Source of the DNA: Acinetobacter wuhouensis
GTDB lineage: Bacteria; Pseudomonadota; Gammaproteobacteria; Pseudomonadales; Moraxellaceae
Direction of reading: 5' to 3'
DNA: 64,000 nucleotides
NCBI RefSeq assembly: GCF_001696605.3
Contig: NZ_CP031716.1
Coordinates: 3,534,001 to 3,598,000, forward strand
The notes beneath the pieces are model-generated. The model worked only from the letters and a program-made list of their open reading frames with translations, did no database searches and was not told where the DNA came from. Made by a program: the position numbers and the translations under genes. This document shows, in pieces, positions 20,227 through 29,594 of the stretch. Each line of letters begins with the position of its first letter. Positions within the stretch are counted from its first letter, which is position 1.

Positions 20227-20622
20227 GTGCAACAAGATCAAAAAGAGTTGTTTGAGGTTTTAGAAAAACAACGTCAACAACAGGCTGAGATTGACCGTAT
20301 ATTGAAGATTGTATTGCCGATTTTGGCTTTTCTACTGTGTGTGATTTGTGCCAATTACAACTGGCAATCGACCGTAGGCACGCTCATCGTTTTAGTTGTG
20401 GCTTTTCTTGCTGTTGGCATTAAACGTATGAATTTATATTTATGGCTAGCGATCATTGCGATTTATTGTCTAGTTGATATTTATTTGAGTTATGGAACCA
20501 TTCAGCCGTCTGCACTTGGACGTCAAATGGGTACCATGCTGACCTTTACAGGTATTGTTGGTATCAGTCGCCCATATATTGATGGTTGGTTTATCCGCTC
20601 TAAGAACAATCAAATTCTTTAA
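20227..20622 (+). CDS. Hypothetical membrane protein
   Basis: A 131-residue protein I do not recognise. A charged, Gln-rich N-terminus with coiled-coil character (residues 1-25, LFEVLEKQRQQQAEIDRI) is followed by three or four hydrophobic segments (about residues 28-100). I choose the GTG at 20227 because GAGGAC lies 8-13 bases upstream; an ATG at 20164 in the same frame would overlap the divergent MAPEG frame. It is divergent from the MAPEG gene. Confidence 0.65.
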   Translation: MQQDQKELFEVLEKQRQQQAEIDRILKIVLPILAFLLCVICANYNWQSTVGTLIVLVVAFLAVGIKRMNLYLWLAIIAIYCLVDIYLSYGTIQPSALGRQMGTMLTFTGIVGISRPYIDGWFIRSKNNQIL

Positions 20623-20686
20623 TCATCATACTAAATTTAAATTTAATGTTCATTGCGTATTGATCATTAATACATTTGAACCACAC

Positions 20687-20722
20687 AAAATAAAGCACCC
20701 ATTGTGGGTGCTTTATTTTTAT
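20687..20722. terminator. Bidirectional terminator before fadD
   Basis: AAATAAAGCACCC-attgt-GGGTGCTTTATTTTT is a strong stem-loop between the convergent hypothetical gene and fadD. Confidence 0.88.
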
Positions 20723-20729
20723 TTATAAA

Positions 20730-22403
20730 TTACTTACGTAAATCTTTACGTAGGATTTTACCCACGTTTGATTTCGGTAATTCATCCATAAACTCAACAT
20801 AACGAGGACGTTTATAGCCTGTTAAGTTTTCTTTCGCGTACTCAAGCACTTCTTCTGTTGTTAAAGATGGATCTTTTTTCACCACGAATAACTTAGGTAC
20901 CTCACCCGACTTCTCATCAGGTACACCAATCGCAGCAACTTCAAGCACTTTAGGATGTTTCGCAATCACTTCTTCAATTTCAGAAGGATAAACGTTGAAA
21001 CCAGATACCAAAATCATGTCTTTTTTACGATCTACGATTTTGAAATAACCGCGTGTGTCCATTACACCAATGTCACCGGTACGGAAATAACCATCCGCAG
21101 TCATCACTTTGGCAGTTTCATCAGGACGGTTCCAATAGCCTTTCATCACTTGAGGACCACGGATCGAAATTTCACCCTGCTCACCTTGAGCCAAGTGATT
21201 ACCATCATCATCCAAAATCGCCACATCTGTTAATGGAAGTGGAACACCGATCGTGCCACTGAACTCAGTTGTTGCAGGCGGGTTTGCTGTCGCTACAGGT
21301 GAAGTCTCAGAAAGACCATAACCTTCGATAATGATCGTTCCTGTAACCTTTTTCCACTCTTCCGCAGTTGATGGCAATACAGCCATACCACCACCCATTG
21401 CCATTTTCAATTTACTGAAATCTAGCTGACGGAATTCTTCGTTATGTACTAAAGCATTGAATAACGTATTTACCGCAGGGAAGAAACCTGGTTGATACTT
21501 ACGTAATTCCTTAATCACGGCAGGTAAATCACGTGGGTTCGGAATCAAGATATTCGCTTGACCTTTGTACATGCCGTACATCGCACAAACCATGAATGCA
21601 AAAATATGATATAGCGGTAAAGCACAGAAGATACGGTCATCTTTCGCACCATCTCCCGCACCAAATTTACTTTGGAAAATACCATCACATTGTAACAAGT
21701 TCGCCACTAAATTACGGTGAGTTAGTTCAGCGCCTTTCGATACACCTGTAGTACCACCTGTATATTGCAATACAGCAGTATCACTCAACGTCATACTTGG
21801 GCGTTTATAATTACTTGGGCTTACTTTCGCTAAAGCAGTATTAAATTTGACGTGACCTGGAATATTCCAATCTGGAATTTGTTTACGTACTTTACGCAAC
21901 ACAAAGTTAACCAGTGTCCCTTTTAACGTACCGAGCATATCCCCAACTGAAGCAACAACGACATGCTTCACAGGTGTTTTACCTAAAATTGCTTGGTAAA
22001 CAGTCGCAAAGTTTTCAACGATCACTAATGCTTCTGCACCTGAGTCATTGAGCTGATGTTCTAATTCACGTGCGGTATATAGTGGATTGACATTCACCAA
22101 TACCAAACCAGCACGGAACACTGCCAAAGCAACCACAGGATATTGAAGAACGTTCGGCATCATCACAGCAACACGTGAACCTTTAGCCAAACCTAAACTT
22201 TGCAAATATGTTGCAAATTTACGGCTTGCAAGTTCAAGCTCACTGAATGACATCACTTTATCCATGAAGATAAAGGCATCTCGTGAACCAAATTTTTGGA
22301 AATTACGCTCAAAAATATCAATAAGAGAGGTATTTTCCTGTGGCAATTCTACTGTCTCTGGAATCCCAGTCTTTTGGTATTCAGCGAACCAAATCTTTTC
22401 CAT
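20730..22403 (-). CDS. fadD: Long-chain fatty acid--CoA ligase
   Basis: A 557-residue acyl-CoA synthetase of the ANL superfamily, activating fatty acids via acyl-adenylate. Motifs in order: ATP/AMP signature YTGGTTGVSKGAELTHRN (~residue 214), YGLSETSP (~364), the FACS-type YFRTGDIGVMD (~440) and the C-terminal catalytic lysine region SNVGKILRK. The length and the start (EKIWFAEYQKTGIPETVE) fit FadD closely. It appears monocistronic. Confidence 0.93.
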   Translation of the reverse strand: MEKIWFAEYQKTGIPETVELPQENTSLIDIFERNFQKFGSRDAFIFMDKVMSFSELELASRKFATYLQSLGLAKGSRVAVMMPNVLQYPVVALAVFRAGLVLVNVNPLYTARELEHQLNDSGAEALVIVENFATVYQAILGKTPVKHVVVASVGDMLGTLKGTLVNFVLRKVRKQIPDWNIPGHVKFNTALAKVSPSNYKRPSMTLSDTAVLQYTGGTTGVSKGAELTHRNLVANLLQCDGIFQSKFGAGDGAKDDRIFCALPLYHIFAFMVCAMYGMYKGQANILIPNPRDLPAVIKELRKYQPGFFPAVNTLFNALVHNEEFRQLDFSKLKMAMGGGMAVLPSTAEEWKKVTGTIIIEGYGLSETSPVATANPPATTEFSGTIGVPLPLTDVAILDDDGNHLAQGEQGEISIRGPQVMKGYWNRPDETAKVMTADGYFRTGDIGVMDTRGYFKIVDRKKDMILVSGFNVYPSEIEEVIAKHPKVLEVAAIGVPDEKSGEVPKLFVVKKDPSLTTEEVLEYAKENLTGYKRPRYVEFMDELPKSNVGKILRKDLRK

Positions 22404-22552
22404 AATGCCTTAATCTCCAATCAGTAATCCTTAGTTTTAAACTGTTTTTCTCTATATCGAACATAATTTTTTAGCTTGTTTGTGTTCAATATTGCATCCA
22501 TCATTCCGAATACATTGCATATATAACGTATTTTGATCAATGGATGCTAGTT

Positions 22553-24772
22553 TTATCTTTGAATCAACAGTTTATTTGCTTTTTGATAGCCACGTGGTAA
22601 GAGTTGACCTTTCGATGCACGCTTACCGATATATTTCTGTAAATCATCACCTTTTAGTTTTAATTGTTGCTGTCCTGCAAGCACTTGAATTATTTCATCT
22701 AAATTCAAAGTTAGCATAAACTGAATCTGTTCATCAGCCTCAAGTTGTATCAACTTATTACCTTTCCCTTTATTGAGTGTTGGCAATTCTGACAAATCAA
22801 TTAAAAGTAACCGGCCCCCTGAACTGAGTATAGCCAAATGCGTATGATTTTCAATCACTTCAATTGGCATCGCTTTAGCATCATCCGCGACAGTCAAGAA
22901 TGTTTTACCTGCCTTCGCATTGGTATCTAGTTGTTTTGCTTGAGATTTAAAACCATAACCTTTGGTACTCACAGCAATAATTTCTTTTTCCTCATCCTCC
23001 ACAAGGACTTGCATAAAACTCACACCATTGGCTGGAGCAAGTTTTGAACTCAACGGTTCACCTAAGCCACGTGCTGAAGGTAAACTATTAATCGCCAAGG
23101 CATAACTTCGCCCAGTTTCATCCAAGATGTAGACTTTCTGATTGGATTTACCTTGCGCTGAACTGAGGTACTGATCACCTGCACGGAAATTTAAATTCTC
23201 GGCATCAATATCATGACCTTTGGCAGAACGAATCCAACCTGCTTCAGATAAAACCACAGTGACCGATTCGGCAGGAACGAGATCTTGCTCACTGATTGCA
23301 TGCGCTTCTTCACGTAAAACAATTGGGGATTTACGATCATCACCAAATTTTTTCGCATCATCTTTAAGCTCTTCAATAATTAAAGACTTTAAAGATTCAG
23401 GATTTGCCAATTGTTCACGAATCACCGCTGCTCTCGCTTCCAGTTCTTCTTGTTCACGGCGCATTTCCATTTCTTCAAGTTTTGCCAAATGGCGTAACTT
23501 CAGTTCTAAAATGGCTTCTGCTTGAATTTCATCAATATTAAAACGCGACATCAACACAGGTTTAGGCTGATCTTCTTCACGAATAATGCGAATCACTTCA
23601 TCAATGTTCAGATAGGCAATGATTAAACCACCAAGAATGTGCAGACGTTTTTCAATTTTATTTAAATGATATTGCAGGCGACGTGTGACAGTATGTTTAC
23701 GAATCTCAATCCATTCTAATAATATTCTGCGAATTGATTTCACTTGTGGACGACCATCTGCGCCAATCATGTTCATATTGACACGATAGCTAGACTCTAA
23801 ATCAGTCGTTGCAAATAAATGACTCATCACAGCATCGGCATCGATACGATTTGAACGCAGTACAATGACTAAACGAGTTGGGTTTTGATGATCTGATTCA
23901 TCACGTAAATCACTAACCAAAGGCAATTTCTTGGCTTGCATCTGATCTGCAATTTGCGAAATGACTTTTGAACCTGAAACTTGATATGGTAGTTCCGTGA
24001 TCACGATTTCATTTTTTTCAATCGTATAAACTGCACGAGTACGATAGCTTCCACGACCCGAAATTTGAATTTTTAATAGTTCTTCTTTTGAAGTAATAAT
24101 TTCAGCTTTGGTTGGTAGATCTGGTCCTGGAATGTATTCTGCAACCTTCTCATCACTCAGATCAGGTTTACGGATTAAAGCAATCGTACCTTTGACCACT
24201 TCACGTAAATTGTGTGGTGGAATATCCGTTGCCATCCCGACAGCGATACCCGTTGTTCCGTTTAATAGAATATTCGGTACACGCGCAGGTAAACTCACAG
24301 GTTCTTTCATCGTACCATCAAAGTTATCTTGCCAGTCGCAGGTACCTTGACCCAATTCTGAAAGTAGTAAATCACTATATGCTGATAATTTTGCTTCGGT
24401 ATAACGCATTGCCGCAAATGACTTAGGATCATCAGGTGAACCCCAGTTGCCTTGCCCTTCAATAAATGGGTAGCGATAACTGAAAGGTTGCGCCATCAAC
24501 ACCATTGCTTCATAACAGGCTAAATCACCATGCGGATGGTATTTACCCAACACATCACCGACCGTACGTGCAGATTTTTTGGGTTTGCCACTTGGTTTTA
24601 AACCCAACTCGCTCATTGCATAGACGATACGGCGTTGTACGGGTTTTAGACCATCACTGATATGGGGCAATGCACGATCCATGATTACGTACATGGCATA
24701 GTTGAGATAAGCTTGTTCGGTAAATTCTGCTACAGAACGATTCTCTGTTGCTTGATGCGCAAGGCTTGTCAT
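22553..24772 (-). CDS. parC: DNA topoisomerase IV subunit A (ParC), with Ser84Leu
   Basis: ParC decatenates chromosomes with ParE. The 739-residue protein has the N-terminal breakage-reunion domain with catalytic Tyr124 (AAMRYTEAK) and a C-terminal beta-pinwheel. The quinolone-resistance region reads [15 protein letters not shown]: residue 84 is Leu (codon TTA, 24521-24523) where Ser is expected. Glu88 is unchanged. Ser84Leu (Ser80Leu in E. coli-based numbering) is an established fluoroquinolone-resistance substitution in Acinetobacter. parE is not in the window. Confidence 0.96.
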   Translation of the reverse strand: MTSLAHQATENRSVAEFTEQAYLNYAMYVIMDRALPHISDGLKPVQRRIVYAMSELGLKPSGKPKKSARTVGDVLGKYHPHGDLACYEAMVLMAQPFSYRYPFIEGQGNWGSPDDPKSFAAMRYTEAKLSAYSDLLLSELGQGTCDWQDNFDGTMKEPVSLPARVPNILLNGTTGIAVGMATDIPPHNLREVVKGTIALIRKPDLSDEKVAEYIPGPDLPTKAEIITSKEELLKIQISGRGSYRTRAVYTIEKNEIVITELPYQVSGSKVISQIADQMQAKKLPLVSDLRDESDHQNPTRLVIVLRSNRIDADAVMSHLFATTDLESSYRVNMNMIGADGRPQVKSIRRILLEWIEIRKHTVTRRLQYHLNKIEKRLHILGGLIIAYLNIDEVIRIIREEDQPKPVLMSRFNIDEIQAEAILELKLRHLAKLEEMEMRREQEELEARAAVIREQLANPESLKSLIIEELKDDAKKFGDDRKSPIVLREEAHAISEQDLVPAESVTVVLSEAGWIRSAKGHDIDAENLNFRAGDQYLSSAQGKSNQKVYILDETGRSYALAINSLPSARGLGEPLSSKLAPANGVSFMQVLVEDEEKEIIAVSTKGYGFKSQAKQLDTNAKAGKTFLTVADDAKAMPIEVIENHTHLAILSSGGRLLLIDLSELPTLNKGKGNKLIQLEADEQIQFMLTLNLDEIIQVLAGQQQLKLKGDDLQKYIGKRASKGQLLPRGYQKANKLLIQR

Positions 24773-25095
24773 AACAACCTTTAATCCTAAGTAAATGCGT
24801 TTTAAATATTTCTAAATCTAAGTTCTTATGCTAAGTCGCAGGGTCAGCCTATACAAGTGTAAGTATGTGCTTCAACGACAATTTGCGTCTTTAGAAGTTT
24901 CTAATGTCGTAAAATTATCCATTTTTAAGGAAATGAGCAACTGATAATTTTAATTGGATGAAAATACAAAATGAAATCCAATAATTAGAAATTTATCAAA
25001 GACTGTAGCACTATTTTTTAAAATGTAAGAATTTACAGACTCACCAAACTCTCAACAAAGGGAGGAGACTCCTCCCTGATCGAGCTAAATTAGGT
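24773..25095. other. Intergenic region upstream of parC
   Basis: A 323-base gap holding the parC promoter region and, near its right end, the perfect palindrome GGGAGGA-gac-TCCTCCC (25060-25076). The palindrome lies 20 bases past the LprI-like gene and may end that transcript, although its T-run is weak. No coding frame or other element seen. Confidence 0.55.
25060..25076 (-). terminator. GC-rich hairpin after the LprI-like gene
   Basis: A 7-bp GC-rich stem with a 3-base loop (GGGAGGAgacTCCTCCC). The minus strand continues CTTTGTTG, a poor T-run, so termination is likely but unproven. Confidence 0.5.
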
Positions 25096-25473
25096 TTACT
25101 TATATTTTTTTAAAAATTTAATACGATCATTAGTCATATCAATTTCACATTGCATAGCATCAAAGTGGCTTTCACGTCCGTAATTAGCTTCATCCACTAC
25201 GCATTTACTTTCTTTCTCTTTAATCCAGTTGCGCTGTAATCGCTGAAGCTCTTCCTTTCGGTTTTTTTTTAAGCCAGCCATCTTTTGTTTATAAGCTGTA
25301 TTGAGCTTTTTGTCTGCAGTCTTATATTCGTCAATATAGCAACCTAAAATGTCATTATGCATTGTACTATTTGGGACACATTTAACTTGATAGTCGGCAT
25401 CAGCAAATGTCAATGTGCTACCAAACAACATGATTAAAATGAATAAATAAGCTTTACTATTTATAACAGTCAC
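25096..25473 (-). CDS. LprI-like (DUF1311) secreted protein, probable immunity protein
   Basis: A 125-residue protein with a signal peptide (cleavage near TFADAD, residue ~26). The mature part matches the DUF1311/lysozyme-inhibitor LprI pattern: paired cysteines (C-x-P...GCY, SKC, MQC), ADKKLNTAY and LQRLQRNWIKEKESKC. LprI proteins inhibit lysozymes. The start overlaps the end of the upstream PAAR-lysozyme gene by 17 bases, so the natural reading is a periplasmic immunity protein protecting against that enzyme. The functional role is inferred from family and gene order. Confidence 0.8.
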   Translation of the reverse strand: MTVINSKAYLFILIMLFGSTLTFADADYQVKCVPNSTMHNDILGCYIDEYKTADKKLNTAYKQKMAGLKKNRKEELQRLQRNWIKEKESKCVVDEANYGRESHFDAMQCEIDMTNDRIKFLKKYK

Positions 25474-26500
25474 ACTTCAACCCCTTTTCAAATATATCAG
25501 CTTCGTCTCTGCGTCGTTTCCCTACACCACTGTTTCCATTGGGTCCTGTTTTATTCCAAAGCTTCGACATATCTCTAAAAATATCAGGGATTTTTTCAGG
25601 AGTGGTAGCTTCTAAAGCTTCTTTAATCTGACGCATGTGTTTTCGTGTTATTCCACCATTTTTTGGCTCTGTTAATCCTGGTCCACGATTGAATACAAGA
25701 GAAAGTAGGACACCTTGGCAGTGAGGGTGGAGTTTTAATGCACTTGGATAAATAGAGAGTGTTTGATTTGCATATCTTGTTTTAAGCACTGTAGCTAAAT
25801 GCAGTCCTTTTTCCTTTGTGATTGTTATATCTAATAATTGAGGAACTAAAGCCCTTGCTGCTGCTCCTTTCTTTCCTTGGGCTTTTAGTAATCTTTCAAT
25901 CTGAGCTTCAGTATAAAATGGTCCTAGATCAGCTTTAATTTGCGTTGCTGATTGTTGACCAAGATCATAACCTATAGCCAATGTTACACCGCTAAGGTCA
26001 TCGCCTGGTTGATAAGGCTTTGGTTCAAATTTTTCATATTCCAGAATTTTTTTCCACATTTCCATTGAAATGATATATGGACCAGGTGTTGAATTAAAAC
26101 TAACAGTTTCTACAACACACTCCGGCGCACAAGGATCCTTCTTTTTATCAGTATCATCTACCAGACTATTAGTTAAATTTTGTTGAGAAATGACAGGCTG
26201 AAGATTAGAGACTATAGAAAGTAAGTTAGAGCTACCATTATCGCCCACAGTTAAATGTTGATCACCGATACATTTACAACCACAAGACAAAGGAGAATTA
26301 TGCTGTGCCGCTGGCTTACCCATCACAATCATATGATTATCACCAGAAACAATCGTAGAGACACACTTATGTTTTGGACAAGTTGCTTTGTCTCCAACAC
26401 AAGCAATGGGTTTACCCTCAATCAAAAAAGATGATTGACCAGAAATAACTTTTCCCCCACCTGTTGTAGGTGAACCTAAAGTAATATAAGGAGTTGCCAT
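25457..26500 (-). CDS. PAAR-domain protein fused to a T4-lysozyme/pesticin-like muramidase (T6SS effector candidate)
   Basis: A 347-residue fusion. Residues 1-~87 form a PAAR-like (DUF4150-type) tip domain with repeated Gly and Cys/His positions (GSPTTGGGKVISG, CPKHKC, SCGCKC). A linker follows, with further Cys residues at ~124-128. Residues ~140-345 look like a phage-type lysozyme: E156 and Y163 have the same 7-residue spacing as Glu11/Tyr18 of T4 lysozyme, with D167/D168 and T173 as candidates for the rest of the E-D-T triad, then AIGYDLG and SLVFNRG. It would ride the VgrG spike and cut peptidoglycan in target cells. No vgrG or other T6SS gene is in the window. Confidence 0.82.
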   Translation of the reverse strand: MATPYITLGSPTTGGGKVISGQSSFLIEGKPIACVGDKATCPKHKCVSTIVSGDNHMIVMGKPAAQHNSPLSCGCKCIGDQHLTVGDNGSSNLLSIVSNLQPVISQQNLTNSLVDDTDKKKDPCAPECVVETVSFNSTPGPYIISMEMWKKILEYEKFEPKPYQPGDDLSGVTLAIGYDLGQQSATQIKADLGPFYTEAQIERLLKAQGKKGAAARALVPQLLDITITKEKGLHLATVLKTRYANQTLSIYPSALKLHPHCQGVLLSLVFNRGPGLTEPKNGGITRKHMRQIKEALEATTPEKIPDIFRDMSKLWNKTGPNGNSGVGKRRRDEADIFEKGLKCDCYK

Positions 26501-26803
26501 AGCTTTTTCCTTTCATTATATTTTGTTATAAAATATCAAAATAGATGCTATAATTTTTCTTCTATAGATAGATTAAAGAGTTTTGATTCTACTAACTAAT
26601 TATTTTAGCATTGTATAATGTTTTTACTTTCCACCCTTCAACTTATTCTAATCTAGATAAAACTCATAATTACGAATTAATCTATTAACCTAACAACAAG
26701 TAAGCAAATAGAACATTTCTAATTTGTAACTATCTGCCATAAAGTCGTTGACGAGAACCTGTAAAAGTAAGGAAATTCTAAATAACAATTTCCTTACTTT
26801 GAA
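26501..26803. other. AT-rich gap upstream of the PAAR gene
   Basis: About 300 bases, strongly AT-rich, with the PAAR gene's promoter region on one side and the MFS gene terminator (26764-26800) on the other. No coding frame stands out. Confidence 0.5.
26764..26800 (-). terminator. Terminator after the MFS transporter
   Basis: AAAGTAAGGAAATT and AATTTCCTTACTTT form a 14-bp perfect stem with a 9-base loop, directly after the MFS stop. Confidence 0.75.
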
Positions 26804-28123
26804 TTACAACCCCATCTCTTCCAAAGTCTTGCCTTTCGTTTCTTCACCCAGAATTAGAATGACTAAAGCAACACCAACAAGCACCGCAGTAAACATCATA
26901 AATACAGCACTAAAGCCATTTGTAGCAACCATCATATGGGTCACAACCAATGGTGCAACAATACCGCCCATGCGCCCAATCGCCGATGCCCAACCCGAAC
27001 CAAAAGCACGAATATTGGTTGGATATTGTTCAGGTGTGTAAGTATATAATACACCCCAAGCACCCAAGTTAAAGAACGACATCAAACACCCCCACAACAT
27101 GATCATACTGACTGACGTGGCTTGCCCGAAGAAATAAGCTGATACCGCACACATGCCAATAAAGCCTGCCAAAGTCGCTTTACGACCTAACTTTTCCACT
27201 AACCAAGCAGCTGCGACATAGCCTGGAAGCTGTGCCAAGATCATGCCGAGCACATATTCAAAGGACTGCACGATGCTATAACCTTGTTTGACCAATAAAC
27301 TTGGTAGCCAAGTGAAAATACCGTAGTAGGAAAATACAATCCCGAACCAAATCAGCCACAGCATCAAAGTACGTTTAGCAAAAGGATTTGACCAAAGTTG
27401 TGAAAATGATATGTTTTGTTTTTCCGCCACAGGTTTGACTTCAATGGTTTCAATCACTTCCACACCACATTGACGTTCAAGCTTTTGTACCAATGCATGT
27501 GCTTCTTCGATGCGTCCACGATTGATCAAATAAGGAACTGATTCAGGGACTTTTTTCAGAATCATAAACACATAAATCGCAGGCAAGCCACCGATCAAAA
27601 AGGCAATATGCCAACCATAATCAGGAATTACAAAATAGGAAATTAATGCAGCAACGAGCCAACCTAGGCCCCAAAAGCTTTCAAGCAATACAATAAAACG
27701 ACCACGTACATGCGCAGGGATATATTCACTCACCAAAGTCACAGCAACAGGCAACTGACCACCCAAGCCTAATCCGACAATAAAACGAAACACCAATAGC
27801 CATGTTAAGTTTGGTGCAAAAGCACATAAAGCCGTCGCAATACTATAAGTGACTAAAGTAATTGCAAAGACTGTCCGACGACCAATACGATCTGCCAAGC
27901 CACCTGAGAATACCGCCCCGATTGCCATACCGACAAAACCGATCGATACTACCCAGCCTTTTTCAGATGGCGTCATTTGCCATTCTTCTGCCATTTTGGT
28001 GAGGATAAAGGAAATCAGACCTGTATCCATGGCATCGAACATCCAACCGAGTCCGATTACCCATAGCAAGGTATAGTGAAATTTTCCAATCGGTAGGCGT
28101 TGTACGCGTGAAACTAAATCCAT
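26804..28123 (-). CDS. MFS transporter (NiaP/aromatic-acid symporter type)
   Basis: A 439-residue major facilitator with twelve predicted helices. Family motifs are clear: LGWMFDAMDTGLISF in helix 1, GGLADRIGRRTVF between helices 2 and 3, and RFIVGLGLGGQLPVAVTLVSEYIP in helix 4. These resemble niacin/benzoate-type (SV2-like and AAHS) carriers, which couple small aromatic acid uptake to protons. The exact substrate cannot be told. No catabolic genes adjoin it. Confidence 0.85.
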   Translation of the reverse strand: MDLVSRVQRLPIGKFHYTLLWVIGLGWMFDAMDTGLISFILTKMAEEWQMTPSEKGWVVSIGFVGMAIGAVFSGGLADRIGRRTVFAITLVTYSIATALCAFAPNLTWLLVFRFIVGLGLGGQLPVAVTLVSEYIPAHVRGRFIVLLESFWGLGWLVAALISYFVIPDYGWHIAFLIGGLPAIYVFMILKKVPESVPYLINRGRIEEAHALVQKLERQCGVEVIETIEVKPVAEKQNISFSQLWSNPFAKRTLMLWLIWFGIVFSYYGIFTWLPSLLVKQGYSIVQSFEYVLGMILAQLPGYVAAAWLVEKLGRKATLAGFIGMCAVSAYFFGQATSVSMIMLWGCLMSFFNLGAWGVLYTYTPEQYPTNIRAFGSGWASAIGRMGGIVAPLVVTHMMVATNGFSAVFMMFTAVLVGVALVILILGEETKGKTLEEMGL

Positions 28124-28209
28124 AATCGTGCTCTATGAATATGCTGTATCAGGTGAAAGGGAGATGCTGCCTTCACAACAGGATTTATAATTGTATTCAT
28201 TATTATAAA

Positions 28210-28236
28210 AGTTCTGACTTTGATCTAAATCAGAAC
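28210..28236 (-). terminator. Probable terminator of the TRIC-family gene
   Basis: AGTTCTGA and TCAGAACT pair around a 11-12 base loop; the minus strand continues TTTTATAAT. It lies ~45 bases after the stop. Confidence 0.5.
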
Positions 28237-28279
28237 TCGGTATCTATCATTTAAAAGCTAAACTTTTTATTCGGCTAAA

Positions 28280-28924
28280 TCAAGATTCATCTTTTGATGA
28301 TGCAGATTGTTCATCATCATCTTTATAGATAAATTTCGGCATTTCCAAACCAAAATAAATCGCAATACAGCGTAGTGAAAAACCAAAAACCAAAGTCGAA
28401 ATCACCGTCACTTCTAAAGACAATCCGACATCCATACAGAACCAATAGAAGATCACCGCAACAAATGAAATTGAGGCATAGAGTTCACGGCGGAACACCA
28501 AAGGCACATCATTACACAGAATATCACGCAGAATACCGCCTGAAACCCCTGTCAATACACCTGCAACCGCAGAAACAACAAAGCCATGTCCCATATCTAA
28601 TGCGATCTGACAACCAATGATGGTAAATCCAATCAAACCCAAAGCATCAAGCAACAGAAAGATAGAGTGTAAATGCTTCATCCATTTAGCAATTAGGATG
28701 GTGACAAATGCAGCTGCACAGGTGAGTACCAAATATTCAGGATGCTTGACCCAAGTCAGTGGATAATGCCCAAGCAATACATCCCGCACTGAGCCACCGC
28801 CAAGTGCTGTCACACAGGCAATCAAAACCACGCCAAACCAGTCCATACTACGCCGACCCGCTGACAAAGCTCCTGTCATGGCTTCAGCCGTAATTGCAAT
28901 AATATAGATGACTAATAACAACAT
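28280..28924 (-). CDS. Trimeric intracellular cation channel (TRIC/UPF0126) family protein
   Basis: A 214-residue membrane protein with two repeats of three helices plus a seventh. The two conserved Gly-Gly motifs of the family are visible: ALGGGSVRDVLLG (residues ~40-52) and VSGGILRDILCNDVPLVF (~128-145). Prokaryotic TRIC homologues form K+/cation channels; the E. coli homologue is YadS. The last ~15 residues are acidic and Ser-rich. Confidence 0.88.
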   Translation of the reverse strand: MLLLVIYIIAITAEAMTGALSAGRRSMDWFGVVLIACVTALGGGSVRDVLLGHYPLTWVKHPEYLVLTCAAAFVTILIAKWMKHLHSIFLLLDALGLIGFTIIGCQIALDMGHGFVVSAVAGVLTGVSGGILRDILCNDVPLVFRRELYASISFVAVIFYWFCMDVGLSLEVTVISTLVFGFSLRCIAIYFGLEMPKFIYKDDDEQSASSKDES

Positions 28925-28983
28925 TGCCCTTCTTCCGCTGAGGGTTATCGATGCGCGTATTCTAAGTCAAATTGCATGAAAAG

Positions 28984-29463
28984 TTACAGATATTGTGCGC
29001 AACATTGCTTAAATTTTTTACCTGAACCACAAATACACGGTTGTTTCATCGTGATCTGCTGATCTGTGGTTGGATCTAGGAAAAACCACGTATTATCAAA
29101 TTTTACAAAATGTGAAACTTCATGATGAATTTGTAGAGATTGATCTGCTCCATCCAAGGCTGAATAATGTGCTTTAAATTCAACTTGAGCATGGTTTTTA
29201 TCGAGTTTTTCTTGGGCTTGTACAACTTCAAGCTTTAACCACTGATTGGCTTTACTCCAATCTGCAATGGCTTTGGCATCCAAAGCTTGTTGCTGCCCAA
29301 GCGCAGTCGTTTTGACAATATAATCAATCTCTTGTTTGGCAAATGCACTATAACGTGAACGCATCAATTGTGCTGCTGTTTCAGCTTTTTTCTGACCTAA
29401 ATGTAGAGCTTGGCAACATTCGCTATAAAGTTCAGAACCACAGGGGCAAACAAGATTAGACAT
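28984..29463 (-). CDS. YchJ family SEC-C motif protein
   Basis: A 159-residue protein of the UPF0225/YchJ family. It has a zinc-binding SEC-C-type motif at each end: CPCGSELYSECC (residues ~6-17) and CICGSGKKFKQCC near the C-terminus. The central SRYSAFAKQEIDYIVKTT is the conserved NTF2-like core. I start at the ATG giving MSNLVCPCGS because homologues begin there; an upstream ATG at 29499 adds 12 residues. Function unknown. Confidence 0.88.
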   Translation of the reverse strand: MSNLVCPCGSELYSECCQALHLGQKKAETAAQLMRSRYSAFAKQEIDYIVKTTALGQQQALDAKAIADWSKANQWLKLEVVQAQEKLDKNHAQVEFKAHYSALDGADQSLQIHHEVSHFVKFDNTWFFLDPTTDQQITMKQPCICGSGKKFKQCCAQYL

Positions 29464-29594
29464 GAAATTACTCAAATAAATTTGAATGTAGTTTAACAAA
29501 AACCATCATTTATAGTTGGTCAACAAACTCGCCTTGACACACTTTTAAATTCTCAATATAACTTGAATCAATAATAATTTTAGAAATATCAAAA

